The notes beneath the pieces are model-generated. The model saw only the letters and a list, made by a program, of their open reading frames with translations. It was not told the DNA's origin and searched no databases. Shown one piece after another: positions 11,076 through 21,366 of a stretch of 64,000 bases of DNA. The position numbers were made by a program, and so were the translations under genes. The stretch is taken from assembly GCA_036426205.1 (NCBI GenBank), contig CM071568.1, forward strand, positions 48,466,533 to 48,530,532. The letters are read 5' to 3'. Position 1 is the stretch's first letter. Every line of letters starts with the position of its first letter. The stretch comes from Ascaphus truei. Taxonomy: Eukaryota; Chordata; Amphibia; Anura; Ascaphidae.

Positions 11076-11387
11076 CAGGGGTGCGCAAAGTTTTTAACTT
11101 GTGCCCGCCCCCGCCTGCTTACCTCCTGCCTCGCGCCCCCTCTACTCCTCGGCTCCGGGGTCATGTGACGGCACGTTACCATGGCAACGTGTTGTCACGT
11201 GACCCCACAGCGTCATTTTATGCCGGTTACCATGGCGATGCGTCGCCGAAGATCAGGTAAGAGAAGCTTCCGAGGCCTCATGCGGCCCCCCAGCACTTAA
11301 TTTAAGTGCATTGGGGTAGAGCGCGGGACCTCTGTAGCCACCGCGCCCCCCTGGAAATTTTCCCGCCCCCCACTTTGCGCACCGCTG
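11076..11387. mobile_element. hAT-type MITE, 312 bp
   Basis: The inverted ends CAGGGGTGCGCAAAGT and ACTTTGCGCACCGCTG bound a GC-rich interior. The flanks CTGTATAC and CTCTGTAC are close to an 8 bp duplication. It cuts the PLE endonuclease sequence, which resumes at 11388. Partial relatives lie near 22600-22794 and 26466-26600. Confidence 0.8.
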
Positions 11388-11904
11388 CTCTGTACAGCAC
11401 CAGTAAGAAGGAAGATACTGATCACCAGTGGGATATCATTTCTCACTACCAGATCATTGCATAAATGATTTAAAAATCAAAATCCTCAATGGAATGTTTA
11501 AACGCACCCAAGAACAGAAAACATTTGAACTCAGAATGATAAGACTCTTTGACACCAAAACAAGAGGACTTCATGTGGATATGGGGTTTCTCACACACTA
11601 TCGCAATTTTTAGTAATTATCCTGTCTGCCTCTCTGCCAATGTTCTAATCCACAACTCCCCCGCCCTACAGCATCCACTTCCCCCTCCATGCTGTTACTT
11701 GTCACCTTCTTCACACATCCCTTTCTCACCTACCTTATCTAAATCTGTTTTTTTTCTGCTTTCCAACCCTCTGTTCTAGCTATAGATTTTTTTGTAAACC
11801 AGTATTGCTGACCCGACGGAGAGAACTCTCGAAAGCTTGTCCTATGACATACCATTTTTATTTGGACTAACAATTCATCACCTAATACAGAACTACCCAT
11901 TTAT

Positions 11905-11911
11905 TCTGCAC

Positions 11912-11947
<36 letters not shown>
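11905..11947. repeat. (AT)n followed by (GT)n
   Basis: Dinucleotide repeat directly left of the LTR at 11948. Confidence 0.85.
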
Positions 11948-11951
<4 letters not shown>

Positions 11952-12518
11952 GCCCTGGTAAGAAATGGGGCTATAGTTCTATCCTCCGCCTGGTATAATT
12001 CCTGATAAGGGCAGGTTGCCAGGAGTTATCAAGGGTTTCCCCCACTTCAAGCACTGAATGGTGGAGGTAGGTCACCTGACCCTGTGTCCAATCAAGAGAC
12101 ACAGGGGCGGTGCCTGCTGAGATCATAAAGAGCAGTGCATTTCCTATTTAGTCTGTCTGTGAGTTCTGTCGAGTGAGAGAGTGTGTTAGTGAGGAGAGGC
12201 GTGATCAGCTCATGAGAAGAGCTGATATAGCTAGTGAGTTATAGGTGGACCAAATACCTCTCACCCTGCTTAGGGGGTGAGGGAAGAGCTAGCCCCACTC
12301 TGGATGCCCTTTGGTCCAGAGTGGCGGCATTGACCATCACAAGGGAGAACAGTTAGTGGACTGTGCATCAACTGTACCTGTCGGCTGCTGCTGCTGCCCA
12401 AGAGAATAAAGAGTCTGCTGGTTTTAAAGATAGCCTTGTGTGAGACTGGAATCTCTCATCCCTATGAGAGGGATTTCTGTGGTAGGGATTCCACCCCGTG
12501 TCCCTGGGGCTTACTACA
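11948..12518 (+). mobile_element. LTR of an LTR retroelement, with the start of its leader
   Basis: The segment starts TGTAGCCC and ends CTTACTACA, the TG...CA rule. It has AATAAA at 12405-12410 upstream of its 3' end. Right after it, from 12521, comes TGGAGGCGCTGCACCA, placed where a tRNA primer binding site (TGG...) belongs. So it reads as a 5' LTR with leader running to about 12700, where the element is lost. No gag or pol is seen. The LTR-like block near 49190 has almost the same primer-site sequence. Confidence 0.7.
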
Positions 12519-12726
12519 GATGGAGGCGCTGCACCATTGAAGGAGAACGAAGGCATTCACCCCAGTAAGCTGTTCCTGTTGTCCCCCATGTCATCGCGGG
12601 AGACTCGGGCCCTCCTGTTGCCAGCAGGTATGCACCACACAGAGACATATAGCCAGACCCCAGAACACCTTAGGGGACCTGATCTGCGATTGGGTGGGGG
12701 AGTAGGGGTTATATATAATATATATA

Positions 12727-13020
12727 TAGTTGAAAAAGATTTCATAGGCACTCCAATATAGTATCCTGAATGGGCTGGTGCATATCCCATAAAGATAACA
12801 AAAACATACATTACCAGAAACTGGCAAAAAGGAGAAGGCACTCAGGCAGGTAAATTCATTAAGTGTATTAAAACACAAAGCACAGAAGTACAACGTTTCG
12901 ATCCCACAGGGGAATCTTCCCCCATTCGTGGACCAAAACGTTGGTTTTGTGTTTATTTTTTCAATACACTTGTTTGTTCAATTCTGGAGTGCTATCTGCT
13001 GATTTCGTTTCCAAACGGTA
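12727..13020. repeat. Penelope-type terminal sequence (probable)
   Basis: It contains CAACGTTTCGATCCCACAGG and a partial inverse (CCAAAACGTTGG). These resemble the GAAACG-type ends of the other PLE units here. No coding part is attached, and the assignment is by resemblance only. Confidence 0.4.
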
Positions 13021-13091
13021 TCATATTGCTTATTCTTCATTATAGGATCTGCACCCACACCAGTGACTATTAGTACAGAGTGCTTTTTGTT

Positions 13092-13096
<5 letters not shown>

Positions 13097-13141
<45 letters not shown>
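13097..13141. repeat. (AT)n microsatellite
   Basis: Uninterrupted TA dinucleotides, about 45 bases. Confidence 0.95.
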
Positions 13142-13143
<2 letters not shown>

Positions 13144-13385
13144 ATAGATGCTTTCCCATATGCACATATACACAGAAGATTTATCAGATAGGCAGTCCGG
13201 GAAAAATGAGACAGCAACACAGCCAGAGAAAATCCAGAAGAACTGTATGATAACATGGCACCACATCCAACGTTTCGCGTCATCAAAGAGTGACTTCCTC
13301 AGATATATATATTTAAGTATGGTGGGTAAAAAAAGTGACAAAAACCCTCCACAGCAAATGGAAAATTACTGTTACTCATTTGCAT
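13142..13385. repeat. PLE-type terminus next to a solo end of the TATGGTGGGTAAA repeat
   Basis: ATCCAACGTTTCGCGTCATC followed by ACTTCCTCAGA is a PLE-type terminal motif. At 13318 a 65 bp piece follows that matches only the left terminus of the repeats at 4976 and 13716. Confidence 0.6.
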
Positions 13386-13404
13386 TAATATATATTATTA
13401 TATC

Positions 13405-13436
<32 letters not shown>
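13386..13436. repeat. (AT)n microsatellite
   Basis: TA dinucleotide tract with small breaks. Confidence 0.9.
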
Positions 13437-13499
13437 GAAAAAAATCATCTCAGTGGCACACTGTAAACCATAATTATGATGTGATGCTTGCCCCATATG

Positions 13500-13690
13500 C
13501 ACATGTAAAAAGTAGAATTTACCAGATTGGAGTCCGGAAAAAACGAGACAGCAACAGTCTTAGTAGTTCCAATGCAGTTGTAATCAAAAGTAACATGTTA
13601 CTTTGATTACAACTGCATTGGAACTACTAGGACTGTGTGCTTCTCTTTTTTCCCGGATCCACATCTGTAAATTTCTACTTTTATAATATA
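13500..13690. repeat. Fold-back repeat, about 190 bp
   Basis: Arms such as GTAGTTCCAATGCAGTTGTA and its complement around 13605-13625 meet at a short centre near 13592. The outer parts AAAGTAGAATTTACCAGAT and its diverged inverse near 13665-13682 show that the symmetry covers the whole block. Confidence 0.8.
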
Positions 13691-13799
13691 TATATATATA
13701 TATATATCCTGTTGTTATGGTGGGTAAAAAAAGTGCAAAAACTCTCCAAAGTAAGCATATTGCAAATGAAATATTACTGTATGCTCATTTGCATGTTTA

Positions 13800-14045
13800 G
13801 GCCGAGCTTATAATGCCGGCGATGCGACGGTCGCCCGAAACAAAGCATGTGTCGCCGCCGCCGTGGCGCTTATAGTAACGCGACGTGGTAAGCGAGTTTT
13901 GGGTAGTCGTAATTATTTGATTTTTCAGGGGCTGTCGCCTCATGTGACAGCCCCTGAACCAATCAGGAGCCTGGTCGCCCGCCGCAAAGCGAAATACAAT
14001 TTTGCTTGCGGCGACGAGTGGCGTCGCCGGCACTATAGCGCGGCC
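13800..14045. mobile_element. PIF/Harbinger-like MITE, 246 bp, TTA target duplication
   Basis: GGCCGAGCTTATAATGCCGG at the left is the inverse of the right end CCGGCACTATAGCGCGGCC. It is flanked by TTA at 13797-13799 and 14046-14048. It is GC-rich and non-coding. It sits at the same position in its host repeat as the different MITE at 5065-5407. Confidence 0.85.
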
Positions 14046-14237
14046 TTAGACAGGTCCTGCAACCGCCTTTCACCATTATCACCCACACACAGTGCTTCCC
14101 ACTGCAGCAAGGGATTGGGGTGCTATGCAAATGAGGCAAACAGTGCCACCGTTTTGCTTTAAAAACCATATAAATGGTCCTCTATACGCTTATGCTTGCT
14201 GCATTTCACAGCTTTGAGCACAGGCCTGGGTTAGGAT

Positions 14238-14317
14238 GCATAGCCATAACCCATCCAAGACAACCGTTTTCGATTTAATGGATCTCATCAGTGTGGGGTT
14301 GGTTATACTGGCTATGC
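14238..14317 (-). ncRNA. Decayed hammerhead ribozyme motif
   Basis: The minus strand keeps CTGATGA, a 3 bp stem II (GAT/ATC), GTTGTC at the cleavage site, and the outer GCATAGC/GCTATGC pairing. It has an extra A in the GAAA box (GAAAAC) and a weakened inner stem I. It is homologous to the intact motif at 5603-5685, but activity is doubtful. Confidence 0.7.
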
Positions 14318-14430
14318 AAAATGAAGCTTGGGATAGCTTTTCACCACGCATACAGCATAAGTAATATTTCCATTTGCTATGCTTTACTGTGTAGGTTTTT
14401 GTGACGTTGCTATTTACCCACCCTAACATA

Positions 14431-15180
14431 AAAGTGGGGTTGCAGGATCCTATCTAAGACATGCTATGAGCATACAGTAATATTTCCATTTCGATTAATT
14501 ATAGTACACATTAACATACACGTTCCAGAGCTGAACCCCATTCATTTCCGACCTCCAGGGAACCCTGCTCCCAGAGATAATTGCCTCCGTGGGGGTGCCG
14601 GTAGGCGCTCTGTCTCCTCGTGGTTCACATAATGGCCATTTGAAAGCTGTAACGCCATACGGTGCAGCTCCTATTGGCCCACTGACGCAGAGCTTAAACA
14701 AGCATAGAGCTACCGGCACCCTGTTCGAGGTAAGTATCTTGGCAAGTAGGGGGGCCCCGACGCTAAAATTAATAGGGTCTGCTCCGGAGACCCCCTGCAT
14801 TAAACCTGGGTGAAAAATCAATGTTTTAAAAAAAAAAAAAAACACAAACACGCTGGAATTGTCTCTGATGTGGACTCCTCTAAGGCGTAGGAATAGTATA
14901 AAATTAGCGTCGCTGAGCCGCGAGAACAGATGCACAAAGCCCCGCATCTGAATCAGAGAGGCTATTAGTTGTCCTCCCTCCGCATGCGCGCTGATGCTGC
15001 GGAGGCTGAGCAAATCAGAAGACAGGAGAGTTTGAAATTTTGCCGCTTGGGGGAGAGAGGAGCGGTCACGTGACCGCTCCATTCCAATGGGGCTGCAGAC
15101 TGGCATTTTTACTACTGTGTCGGAGCCACAGACAGATAGAGGCAGCACAAGGTGTGTGTGTTGTGGGTGTGTATATATAT
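14431..15180. repeat. Unclassified GC-rich repeat-like block
   Basis: The block includes TCCGGAGACCCCCTGC, a phrase that recurs near 29990, and a short palindrome GGTCACGTGACC near 15064. A fragment of the TATGGTGGGTAAA family terminus lies near 14464-14490. No gene was recognised. Confidence 0.4.
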
Positions 15181-15356
15181 ATATAGTGTGCGACAATCAC
15201 CCAAAAATCTACTCGCCCAACCAAAAATCTACTCGCCACCTAGTCCCGCCCCACACCCCGCTTTAAAATAAAAATAATAATAAATACATTTAATAAATTC
15301 CTAGTCAGAACAATTGTTTTTTGACATAATGTATTTATTGTATACATTAATACAAT

Positions 15357-15381
15357 GGTGTGTGTGTGTGTTGTGTGTGGG

Positions 15382-15421
<40 letters not shown>
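15357..15421. repeat. (GT)n microsatellite
   Basis: GT dinucleotides with a few interruptions. Confidence 0.9.
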
Positions 15422-15425
<4 letters not shown>

Positions 15426-15749
15426 GTCGGGATCTAGAAATAAAGCCAGGTGTGAAGGAACTAGTTTTCCTGAACCCCTTAACCAGTGTTGGAGTCCCCG
15501 CTTCACCATATCTAAAGCAGCAATCCCGCCTGGGATCTTACCTGATCCGCAGCCCCTCAATGTCCAGGTATCTCATTCCCGCAATGTTATACGTTGGAGG
15601 GGAGGTGTTCCCTACCTGTCTTCTGGGTTAGGGGGGGTTCCGATGTCTTCCGTGTGAAGCTTGAGTCAGAATCTGGAAGAAGCAGTGTATAAGTTATTTT
15701 CGTGTAGTATAGGGCAGTTAAGATATATAGGGTAAAAAATATCCAGATC

Positions 15750-17200
15750 CAGAGTGTGGGTTGACAGAGAGAGAGAGACGAGAGTGTGGGGGAGACGAAA
15801 CGAGTGTGGAGGGAGGAGAGAGAGGTGGGGGAGAACGAAGTGTGGGGGAGAAGGTGGGGAGAGAGAGTGTGGGGGAAGAAGTAAAAGAGAGGAACAGAGA
15901 GTGTGGGTGGGGGCGAGAGTGACGAGAGAGGGAGAGAGAGGCGTGTGGGGGGCGCGGCGAGCTAGTGGGGGAGAGAGGCGCGGAGTGGGGGACGAGAGGG
16001 AGAGAGAGAGAGGGGGGGAGGGGAGAAAGACCGAGAGGGGGCGCAATGAGAAGAGAGGAGAGGGGTGGGCAGGAGGAGAGAGAGGAGGAGAGGGAGGGAG
16101 AGGAGAGAGAGAGAGGGGGAGGACGAGAGAGATGGGGGAGAGAGAGAGAGAGAGTGTGGGACTTGAGGAGGCAGAGAGAGAGAGAGATGGGTGAGAGAGA
16201 GGAGAGAGATTGTGGAGCGAGAGAGAGAAGTGTGGGAAGAGAGAGGGGGGGAAAGAGAGAGCAGCGCCGAGAGGGGGGGGAGAGAGGAGAGGGGGGGAAA
16301 AGAGAGAGACGAGAGGGAGGAGGCGAGGAGAGGCCCACTTTGGTGGAGAGAGGAGAGAGAGTAGAGTGGCGGGGGAGAGAGAGAGAGTGCCGGGGGAGAG
16401 AGAGAGTGCGGGGGGAGAGAGAGTGCGAAGGAGAGAGAGCGGGGGAGAGAGAGAGAGAGAGCGGGGGAGAGAGTGGGGGGAGAGAGGGAGTGTGGGGGAG
16501 GAGAGAGAGTGTGGGCGAGAGAGTGTGGGGGAGGGGGAGAGAGTGTGGGGGAAGGGAGAGAGAGAGTGGGGGGGAGAGAGAGAGTGTGGGGGAGAGAGAG
16601 AGAGTGTGGGGGAGAGAGGAGAGCAGAGGGGGAGAGTTGGGGGGGAGGTGAGTGACGTGAGGGGGAGAGAGGAGAGAGTGAGGGGGAGGAGAGAAGGTTG
16701 TGTGGGGGAGAGAGAGAGTGGGCGGGGAGAGAGAGTTGTGGGCGAGAGTGGGGGAGAGAGAGTGTGGGAGAGAGGAGAAGTGTGTGGGGAGAGAGAGTGT
16801 GGGGAGAGGCAGATAGAAGGGACAGTTGGGAGATAGAGGAGAGAGTGTGGGGGAAGATGTGTGTTGAGACGAGAGAGTGTGGGCGGAGAGGAGAGAGGAG
16901 AGAGGAGAGAGGAGTGTGGGAGAGGGAGAGAGTGATTGTGGGGGAGAAGAGAGCGTGATTGTGGGGGGAGGAGGGGAGGAGAGAGAGAGTGATTGTGGGG
17001 AAGAGAGAGAGAGAGTGGGGGAAAGAGAGGAGAGAGAGAGTGTGGGGAAGAGAGAGAGAGTGTGGGGAAGAGAGAGAGAGTGTGGGGGAGGAGAGAGTGG
17101 GGGGGAAGAGAGTGTGGGGGAGGAGAGAGTTGGGGGAGAGAGAGAGTGTGGGGGGTGAGAGGAGTGTGGGGGCGAGAGAGTGTGGGGGGAGAGAGAGAGA
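15750..17200. repeat. Purine-rich GAGAGTGTGGGGG minisatellite, about 1.45 kb
   Basis: The plus strand is almost entirely G, A and T in variants of GAGAGAGAGTGTGGGGGAGA, with very few pyrimidines other than T. The complementary CT-rich strand gives very long open frames (over 500 codons of Ser, Pro, Leu and His). These have no domain and are artefacts of the repeat. The tract has the strand asymmetry and G runs that favour triplex or G-quadruplex DNA. Confidence 0.9.
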
Positions 17201-17525
17201 GGTAGGTGGACGGACTGACTGGGTGGGTAGGTGGAGTGACTTATGGACTGGGTGGGTGGGTGTGGCACTGACTGATGGGTGGGTGACTGAATGGGGGGTA
17301 GGTGACGCTGACTGGGTGAGATGACTGAATAGGTAGGTGATTGATGGGGGGTAGGTGACGGATGGGTGGGTAGGTGACTCTGGGTGGTTAGGGGACTGAC
17401 TGGGTGTAGGTGAGTGGGTGGGTAGGTGCCTGACGGACTGGGTGGGTAGGTGCCTGACTGACGGGTGGGGGGGGGTCGGTGATGACTGACTGGGGGTGGT
17501 AGGTGACTGAGGGTGGGTAAATGGA
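17201..17525. repeat. GACTGACTGGGTGGGTAGGT minisatellite
   Basis: About 20 bp degenerate units of GACTGACTGGGTGGGTAGGT directly follow the purine-rich tract. Confidence 0.85.
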
Positions 17526-18440
17526 CTACTTGTGGTCTCTCTCTCCCCCCCCCTACACTCACACTCTCGACTCTTCTCTCTGACCCCACCCGAAACAAAA
17601 AAACTCTTCTCGCCCCCCCTCCCCCCTACACACTGTGGGCTCACTGTGGTCTCCGGTCTCTGTGACAGCCCGAGAAGCGGTCAGGCCGGGTGTCGCCCCG
17701 GTGGCTGTCGCTGCGGGTCACCGTTGGTGTCAGGAGGGTTCGGGCACACAGGGGAGAGAGGAGTGGGGGGTAGGAGTTTGCGGCGGGTCTACGGTGTCAG
17801 TGAGGGGGTTTCAGAAAGACGGGACAGGGGGGGGCAGCGGCAGCCTAGCTCAGTGGCTGTGTCGGTGAAGGAGGAGACCACTCTTACACGCGGGACACAG
17901 AGTTGGAGGTAGGAAGATAGGTGATGTGAGTGGGGAGATTGGTGGTGTCGGGGGGAGATTGGGGTGAGGAGGGATCACGGAGGCGGGAGAGATTGGGCCG
18001 GTGAAGGGGGTTTTGGTCCACACCCCCCCCCTGAGGCCCAGAGAGATTGAGGGTGGGGGGGGGGGTGGTGGCGGATGCACGATGTGGAAGGGGGGGCGGA
18101 GATGGGCCTGAGGGGAGGGTGGGGTGGGGCGACAGATGGCCCCTGCAGGGGGCCTGGGGTAGACAGAGGCGCGGGAGAAGGGGCTGGGCTTGACCGGAAG
18201 GGGGAGGAGTGAAAGTGAAAGCGCTGATGAGGAGGCGAAGTATGCTGAGAGGCGAGGAAGGAGCGAAGGCACTGCTCAGAGAGCCGAGAGTAATCTCCAC
18301 CAACAACATGAACCCGCCTCCGCTTTTTTTTTTTACTCTCCAGAGCGAGCGGGGGAAAAACAGCAGCGCAGAGGGGGAAATTAAAAAAACAAAAACGTGT
18401 GCGACTTGCCGACCAATATTGTATCGCCCGGAGGTATTAA
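17526..18440. other. GC-rich low-complexity sequence, no gene recognised
   Basis: Pyrimidine-rich then G-rich sequence with CpGs. The open frames on both strands are proline- or arginine-rich and have no recognisable domain. It may belong to the same repeat that carries the minisatellites, since GTGCGAC phrases occur on both sides (near 15188 and 18401). Confidence 0.4.
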
Positions 18441-18484
18441 ATCCTCACTAAGCGGGCTGTGTAAATGTATCATGATTGTGAAAC

Positions 18485-18800
18485 TGTGTGTGGTGTGGGT
18501 GGTGTGGGGTGGTGGTGTGTGTGTGTGTGTGTATATATATTAAATATTTATCAAAGTTGCACAAGTGTTACTAAATAATTTATTCTGCGTCTTTTTTTCT
18601 AAAAATGTTTTATGTAATATATAATATACACACAACACACAACACACAGCCACACACAATACACACATATACACACACACACAGGTTCCCAGTCTGACAC
18701 AAAACACAGACCACTTCCAAAGTGACGCACAACAGTTATGACCATCAACACACACATGACAGTAACCAAGTGACACACACAGTGTACCGTACACATCCTC
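18485..18800. repeat. GT- and CA-rich low-complexity sequence
   Basis: GT-rich near 18485-18535, then scattered CACACA runs near 18630-18780. Confidence 0.75.
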
Positions 18801-19600
18801 CAAGGCGTGCTTCGCTGTCTCCTCTGCCTAGGGACAGCAAAAAGCTCCTGTAGCTATAGAGCAGAGCGCACGCAGACCAGAGCCCCTAGATACACAAGCA
18901 ATGAAGAACCTCAAGCTAAGCCGAGTGTCTCCGACGAGCAAGCCATCCATCTTACTATGTCCCAGGGCCTAAGAAGAACCTTAAACTATAGCCATCTGTT
19001 TGCCACGTGATTCTAAACCAGTGCCAGTCCTTTAACCATTATGAACCGTTTTATTCCAAAGCAGCAAACTTCTCCATTTAACCTTCTTTTTTGCTACAGG
19101 CTGGAGGGGTCTTATGGGACTGGCTGGAGCTAACCAAAAACTCCTTTAGCTCAGGGGGGACCCTCCAGTTTCCAAAAATACACCGGTTGAAGTTACGATG
19201 TTACTTCTCATGGTTTTAACAGAGATTCTAAATCAGGTACATTCTACAATGTGGTGGTATGTTGCCTTCCCTGTGGAGGGAGATTTTTTAAAATCAGTAA
19301 CTTCACAAATACGTATCTATTTTTAATATGAAAGTACTGACTTATGGTAGTGATGAGACTAATGAACGTGGTATAGACGATCTGTATAAAAACTCCCCCT
19401 AGCTGTAAAGTTAGGGACAAAAGTGGAGCACAAAAACGTGTGTACTACGTTAACCAAAGAAAAATACATCAATTGTAAATGCAGTTTGGATTGACCCAGA
19501 TCAGGGACATGGTTCTCCAAGATTTTATACTTTTTTTTTTTGTAAGTAAAACTTTATGTACAACCAAATTCTCAATGAACATTTCCTCGCCTGCAGCATT
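18801..19600. other. Intergenic sequence upstream of UQCRB, nothing recognised
   Basis: No gene or clear repeat family was seen. A short block near 19100-19170 has loosely inverted GGAGGGGTC and GACCCTCC. Confidence 0.4.
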
Positions 19601-19619
19601 TACTTCTGGCCATTAAAGT

Positions 19620-19736
19620 TTCCTTACCCCCATTTCCGCCCTCACGTGCGTGATGACCGTCGTTTGTCTTTTACGTGAAAGCAGATTAAAACGCTTCCCC
19701 TTACCAGACTCAGCAGAGGCCGGGAACCGGGCAAAC
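19620..19736 (+). promoter_or_regulatory. UQCRB: Probable UQCRB promoter region
   Basis: It lies directly upstream of the putative first exon. It is more CpG-rich than its surroundings and contains an E-box CACGTG at 19643-19648. There is no TATA box, as usual for housekeeping genes. The call rests on position and composition only. Confidence 0.4.
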
Positions 19737-19793
19737 ATGGCGGAAGAGCACCGGGTCTAACCGAGAGGACGGAAAGGAGGTCGCACCGGCGGG
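19737..19793 (+). CDS. UQCRB: Putative UQCRB first exon (problematic)
   Basis: ATGGCG at 19737 in a good context is followed by a strong GTAAGT donor at 19794. The next exon requires a first exon ending in phase 1. From this ATG a stop (TAA, 19758-19760) appears after seven codons, and the span to the donor is 57 bases, phase 0. In human the first exon encodes only about six residues. So either there is a one-base sequence error, or the ATG is a short upstream frame in the 5' UTR, or the true first exon is elsewhere. No alternative in-frame ATG is present in exon 2. I therefore treat this as the first exon with an unresolved coding part. Confidence 0.4.
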
Positions 19794-20267
19794 GTAAGTA
19801 ATAACATGACAGGAGTCTTTGGTATTGTAAACAGTAGCCTGATGTCTGCGTTATGTGGGAGCGGCCCTGCCATTGTATCATTATATTGTGGGGACTGGCC
19901 ATGCCTGTGATATTGTTGAGTCTCACATTGGTGTTTATCCCGTTGTCCTCCGGTGACCCCGGAGAATGGACGGCGCATATATACAGGATTAAAGACTGCA
20001 GTGCCAGCTCGCCCCCCGGGATAGATACCTTGGCGAGTCGTATACACCTACCTTTACTGCCCACATGGCCTTGTGTGCTATTCGATTTCCCCCCAGGCAG
20101 ACGATCTAGGTACACTATATGTGTGGTTACTTTTAGGAGGTGCAGCTACATGTTATCCAGTGCTACACAGAAGGTACTTGCACTTCCTCTCCTCATCCCA
20201 GTGTAGGTGACCGAGCTCGTGACAGCGATTGTGTCGTAACTAGTTTAATTAATGGTAGTGTGGTATA

Positions 20268-20312
20268 CATATATATATATATCTATCTAATATATATATA
20301 TATATATATATA
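20268..20312. repeat. (AT)n microsatellite in UQCRB intron 1
   Basis: TA dinucleotides with a few breaks. Confidence 0.9.
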
Positions 20313-20872
20313 TCATGCACACGTGTGTGTGTGTTATTAATTGGTCTACATATAAAAGTATGAGGCACAAGGTCAAACTCGGGGAGCACTGCCTGGCCCT
20401 TTGATCATGCTGCCTGGGTATAGTTCATTTTAATGCCTGCCTCCTCTTTATCTTGTCCTGGCACTGTAGTCCCAGGGATGAAGAGCAAATATGCTTTTGA
20501 GGTAATTTTCTATCTGTTAAGGTTGTCTTTCTTGTGCCTTTTTAAAAAAAAAAATGTTTTGCAGTGTACACTTTTTAAAAAAAATCATATTAAAGTAATA
20601 CACAACTCCTAGAAGGCTTTAACTAGAATAATTCCATTCCCATGGACCCTTTTGTGTTCACAGCTGTTTGTATTTATCCTTGTGATTAATATGCAATCTA
20701 CTTGTTTGCTCTATCAAGTGCTTCCTGTTGGACAGGTACATTTAAAATAAACAATGCATGTGGCGATTCCAGTACAGAAAATTAGCATTTGTAGCAAAAA
20801 TTAGATTTATATAATTTTTTTTGAATTTTTTTTTTTATAAACGTTGATGCATCTTATTCATGATCTTTGTAA

Positions 20873-21145
20873 GGCTGCGGCCCCGCTGGCGCTGAGCGTG
20901 CTCATGCTTGAGCTGTGACGTCACCAGCTCTCCAAGCATGAGCGCCGGGTGTCCTGGCTACTTTGCAGGCGCAGGAGGGGTGGGGGGCATTGGGGGCTTT
21001 TTGAGCGTGCATCAAACTCATTTTTTGTCTCACCAAGCTTGGGAGAGCGTGCGTGCGTGCCCGCGTGAGCGGGGATGGGACAATTTGAATTGCTGAAACT
21101 AAAGTCGGTAAGCGCCGCGCGCTCAGCGCTCGCATGGCCGCAGTC
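20873..21145. mobile_element. PIF/Harbinger-like MITE, 273 bp, TAA target duplication
   Basis: GGCTGCGGCCCCGCTGGCGC at the left and GCGCTCGCATGGCCGCAGTC at the right are inverted copies. Both sides are flanked by TAA (20870-20872 and 21146-21148). It lies in UQCRB intron 1. Its subterminal sequence (GCGCTGAGCGTGCTCATGCT) resembles the MITE at 5065-5407. Confidence 0.85.
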
Positions 21146-21366
21146 TAACTGACTGCTGCCCTTGTTACACCACCCTTTTTATTTATTTATTTTGTGGGGG
21201 TTGTTTATACACTTAAGATGTAAACTTGCAAAGATATAGAACACTATTTAAAATAAATAATACAATAACAAGTTAATGATGGTTTGTTTGGAGGATAGGC
21301 CTACAATAGGATTGAAAAAACAGAGCACTAACTAACTGTATGTTAATAAAATATTTTCTGTTCTAG

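Larger units (their letters stand above)
10409..11895 (+). mobile_element. Penelope-like element, right copy (tandem, lacking left end)
   Basis: Sequence from 10409 repeats the unit starting at about 9494 (GGCTATAAGATGCCACCGCA) and continues through a second decayed endonuclease to a PLE terminus at 11795-11895. That terminus has CGAAAGCTTGTCC and TTTATTTGGACTAACAATTC. It is interrupted by an (AT)n tract and a hAT MITE. The endonuclease can be picked up again at 11428-11600 (HFSLPDHCINDLKIKILNG). Confidence 0.78.
13716..14430 (+). repeat. Interspersed repeat with about 75 bp inverted termini (copy 2), hosting a MITE
   Basis: The left end TATGGTGGGTAAAAAAAGTG is mirrored by the right end TTTACCCACCCTAACATA. 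The symmetry continues through GCAAATGAAATATTACTGTA and its inverse near 14350-14385. Without the nested MITE the element is about 470 bp. It carries the decayed hammerhead at 14238-14317. It matches the copy at 4976-5715 across most of its length. Confidence 0.8.

Noticed and set aside
14495..15196. Minus-strand open frame of 233 codons
   Set aside because: It crosses several repeat fragments and a poly(A) tract and has no recognisable domain or splice context.
15718..17598. Minus-strand open frame of 626 codons rich in Ser, Pro, Leu and His, and a second of 560 codons
   Set aside because: It is the complement of a GA/GT minisatellite. Several frames are open at once on both strands and there is no domain or codon structure.
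17850..18309. Proline-rich frames near 18 kb as a gene
   Set aside because: Two overlapping frames of similar composition, no conserved motif, and neighbouring low-complexity sequence.
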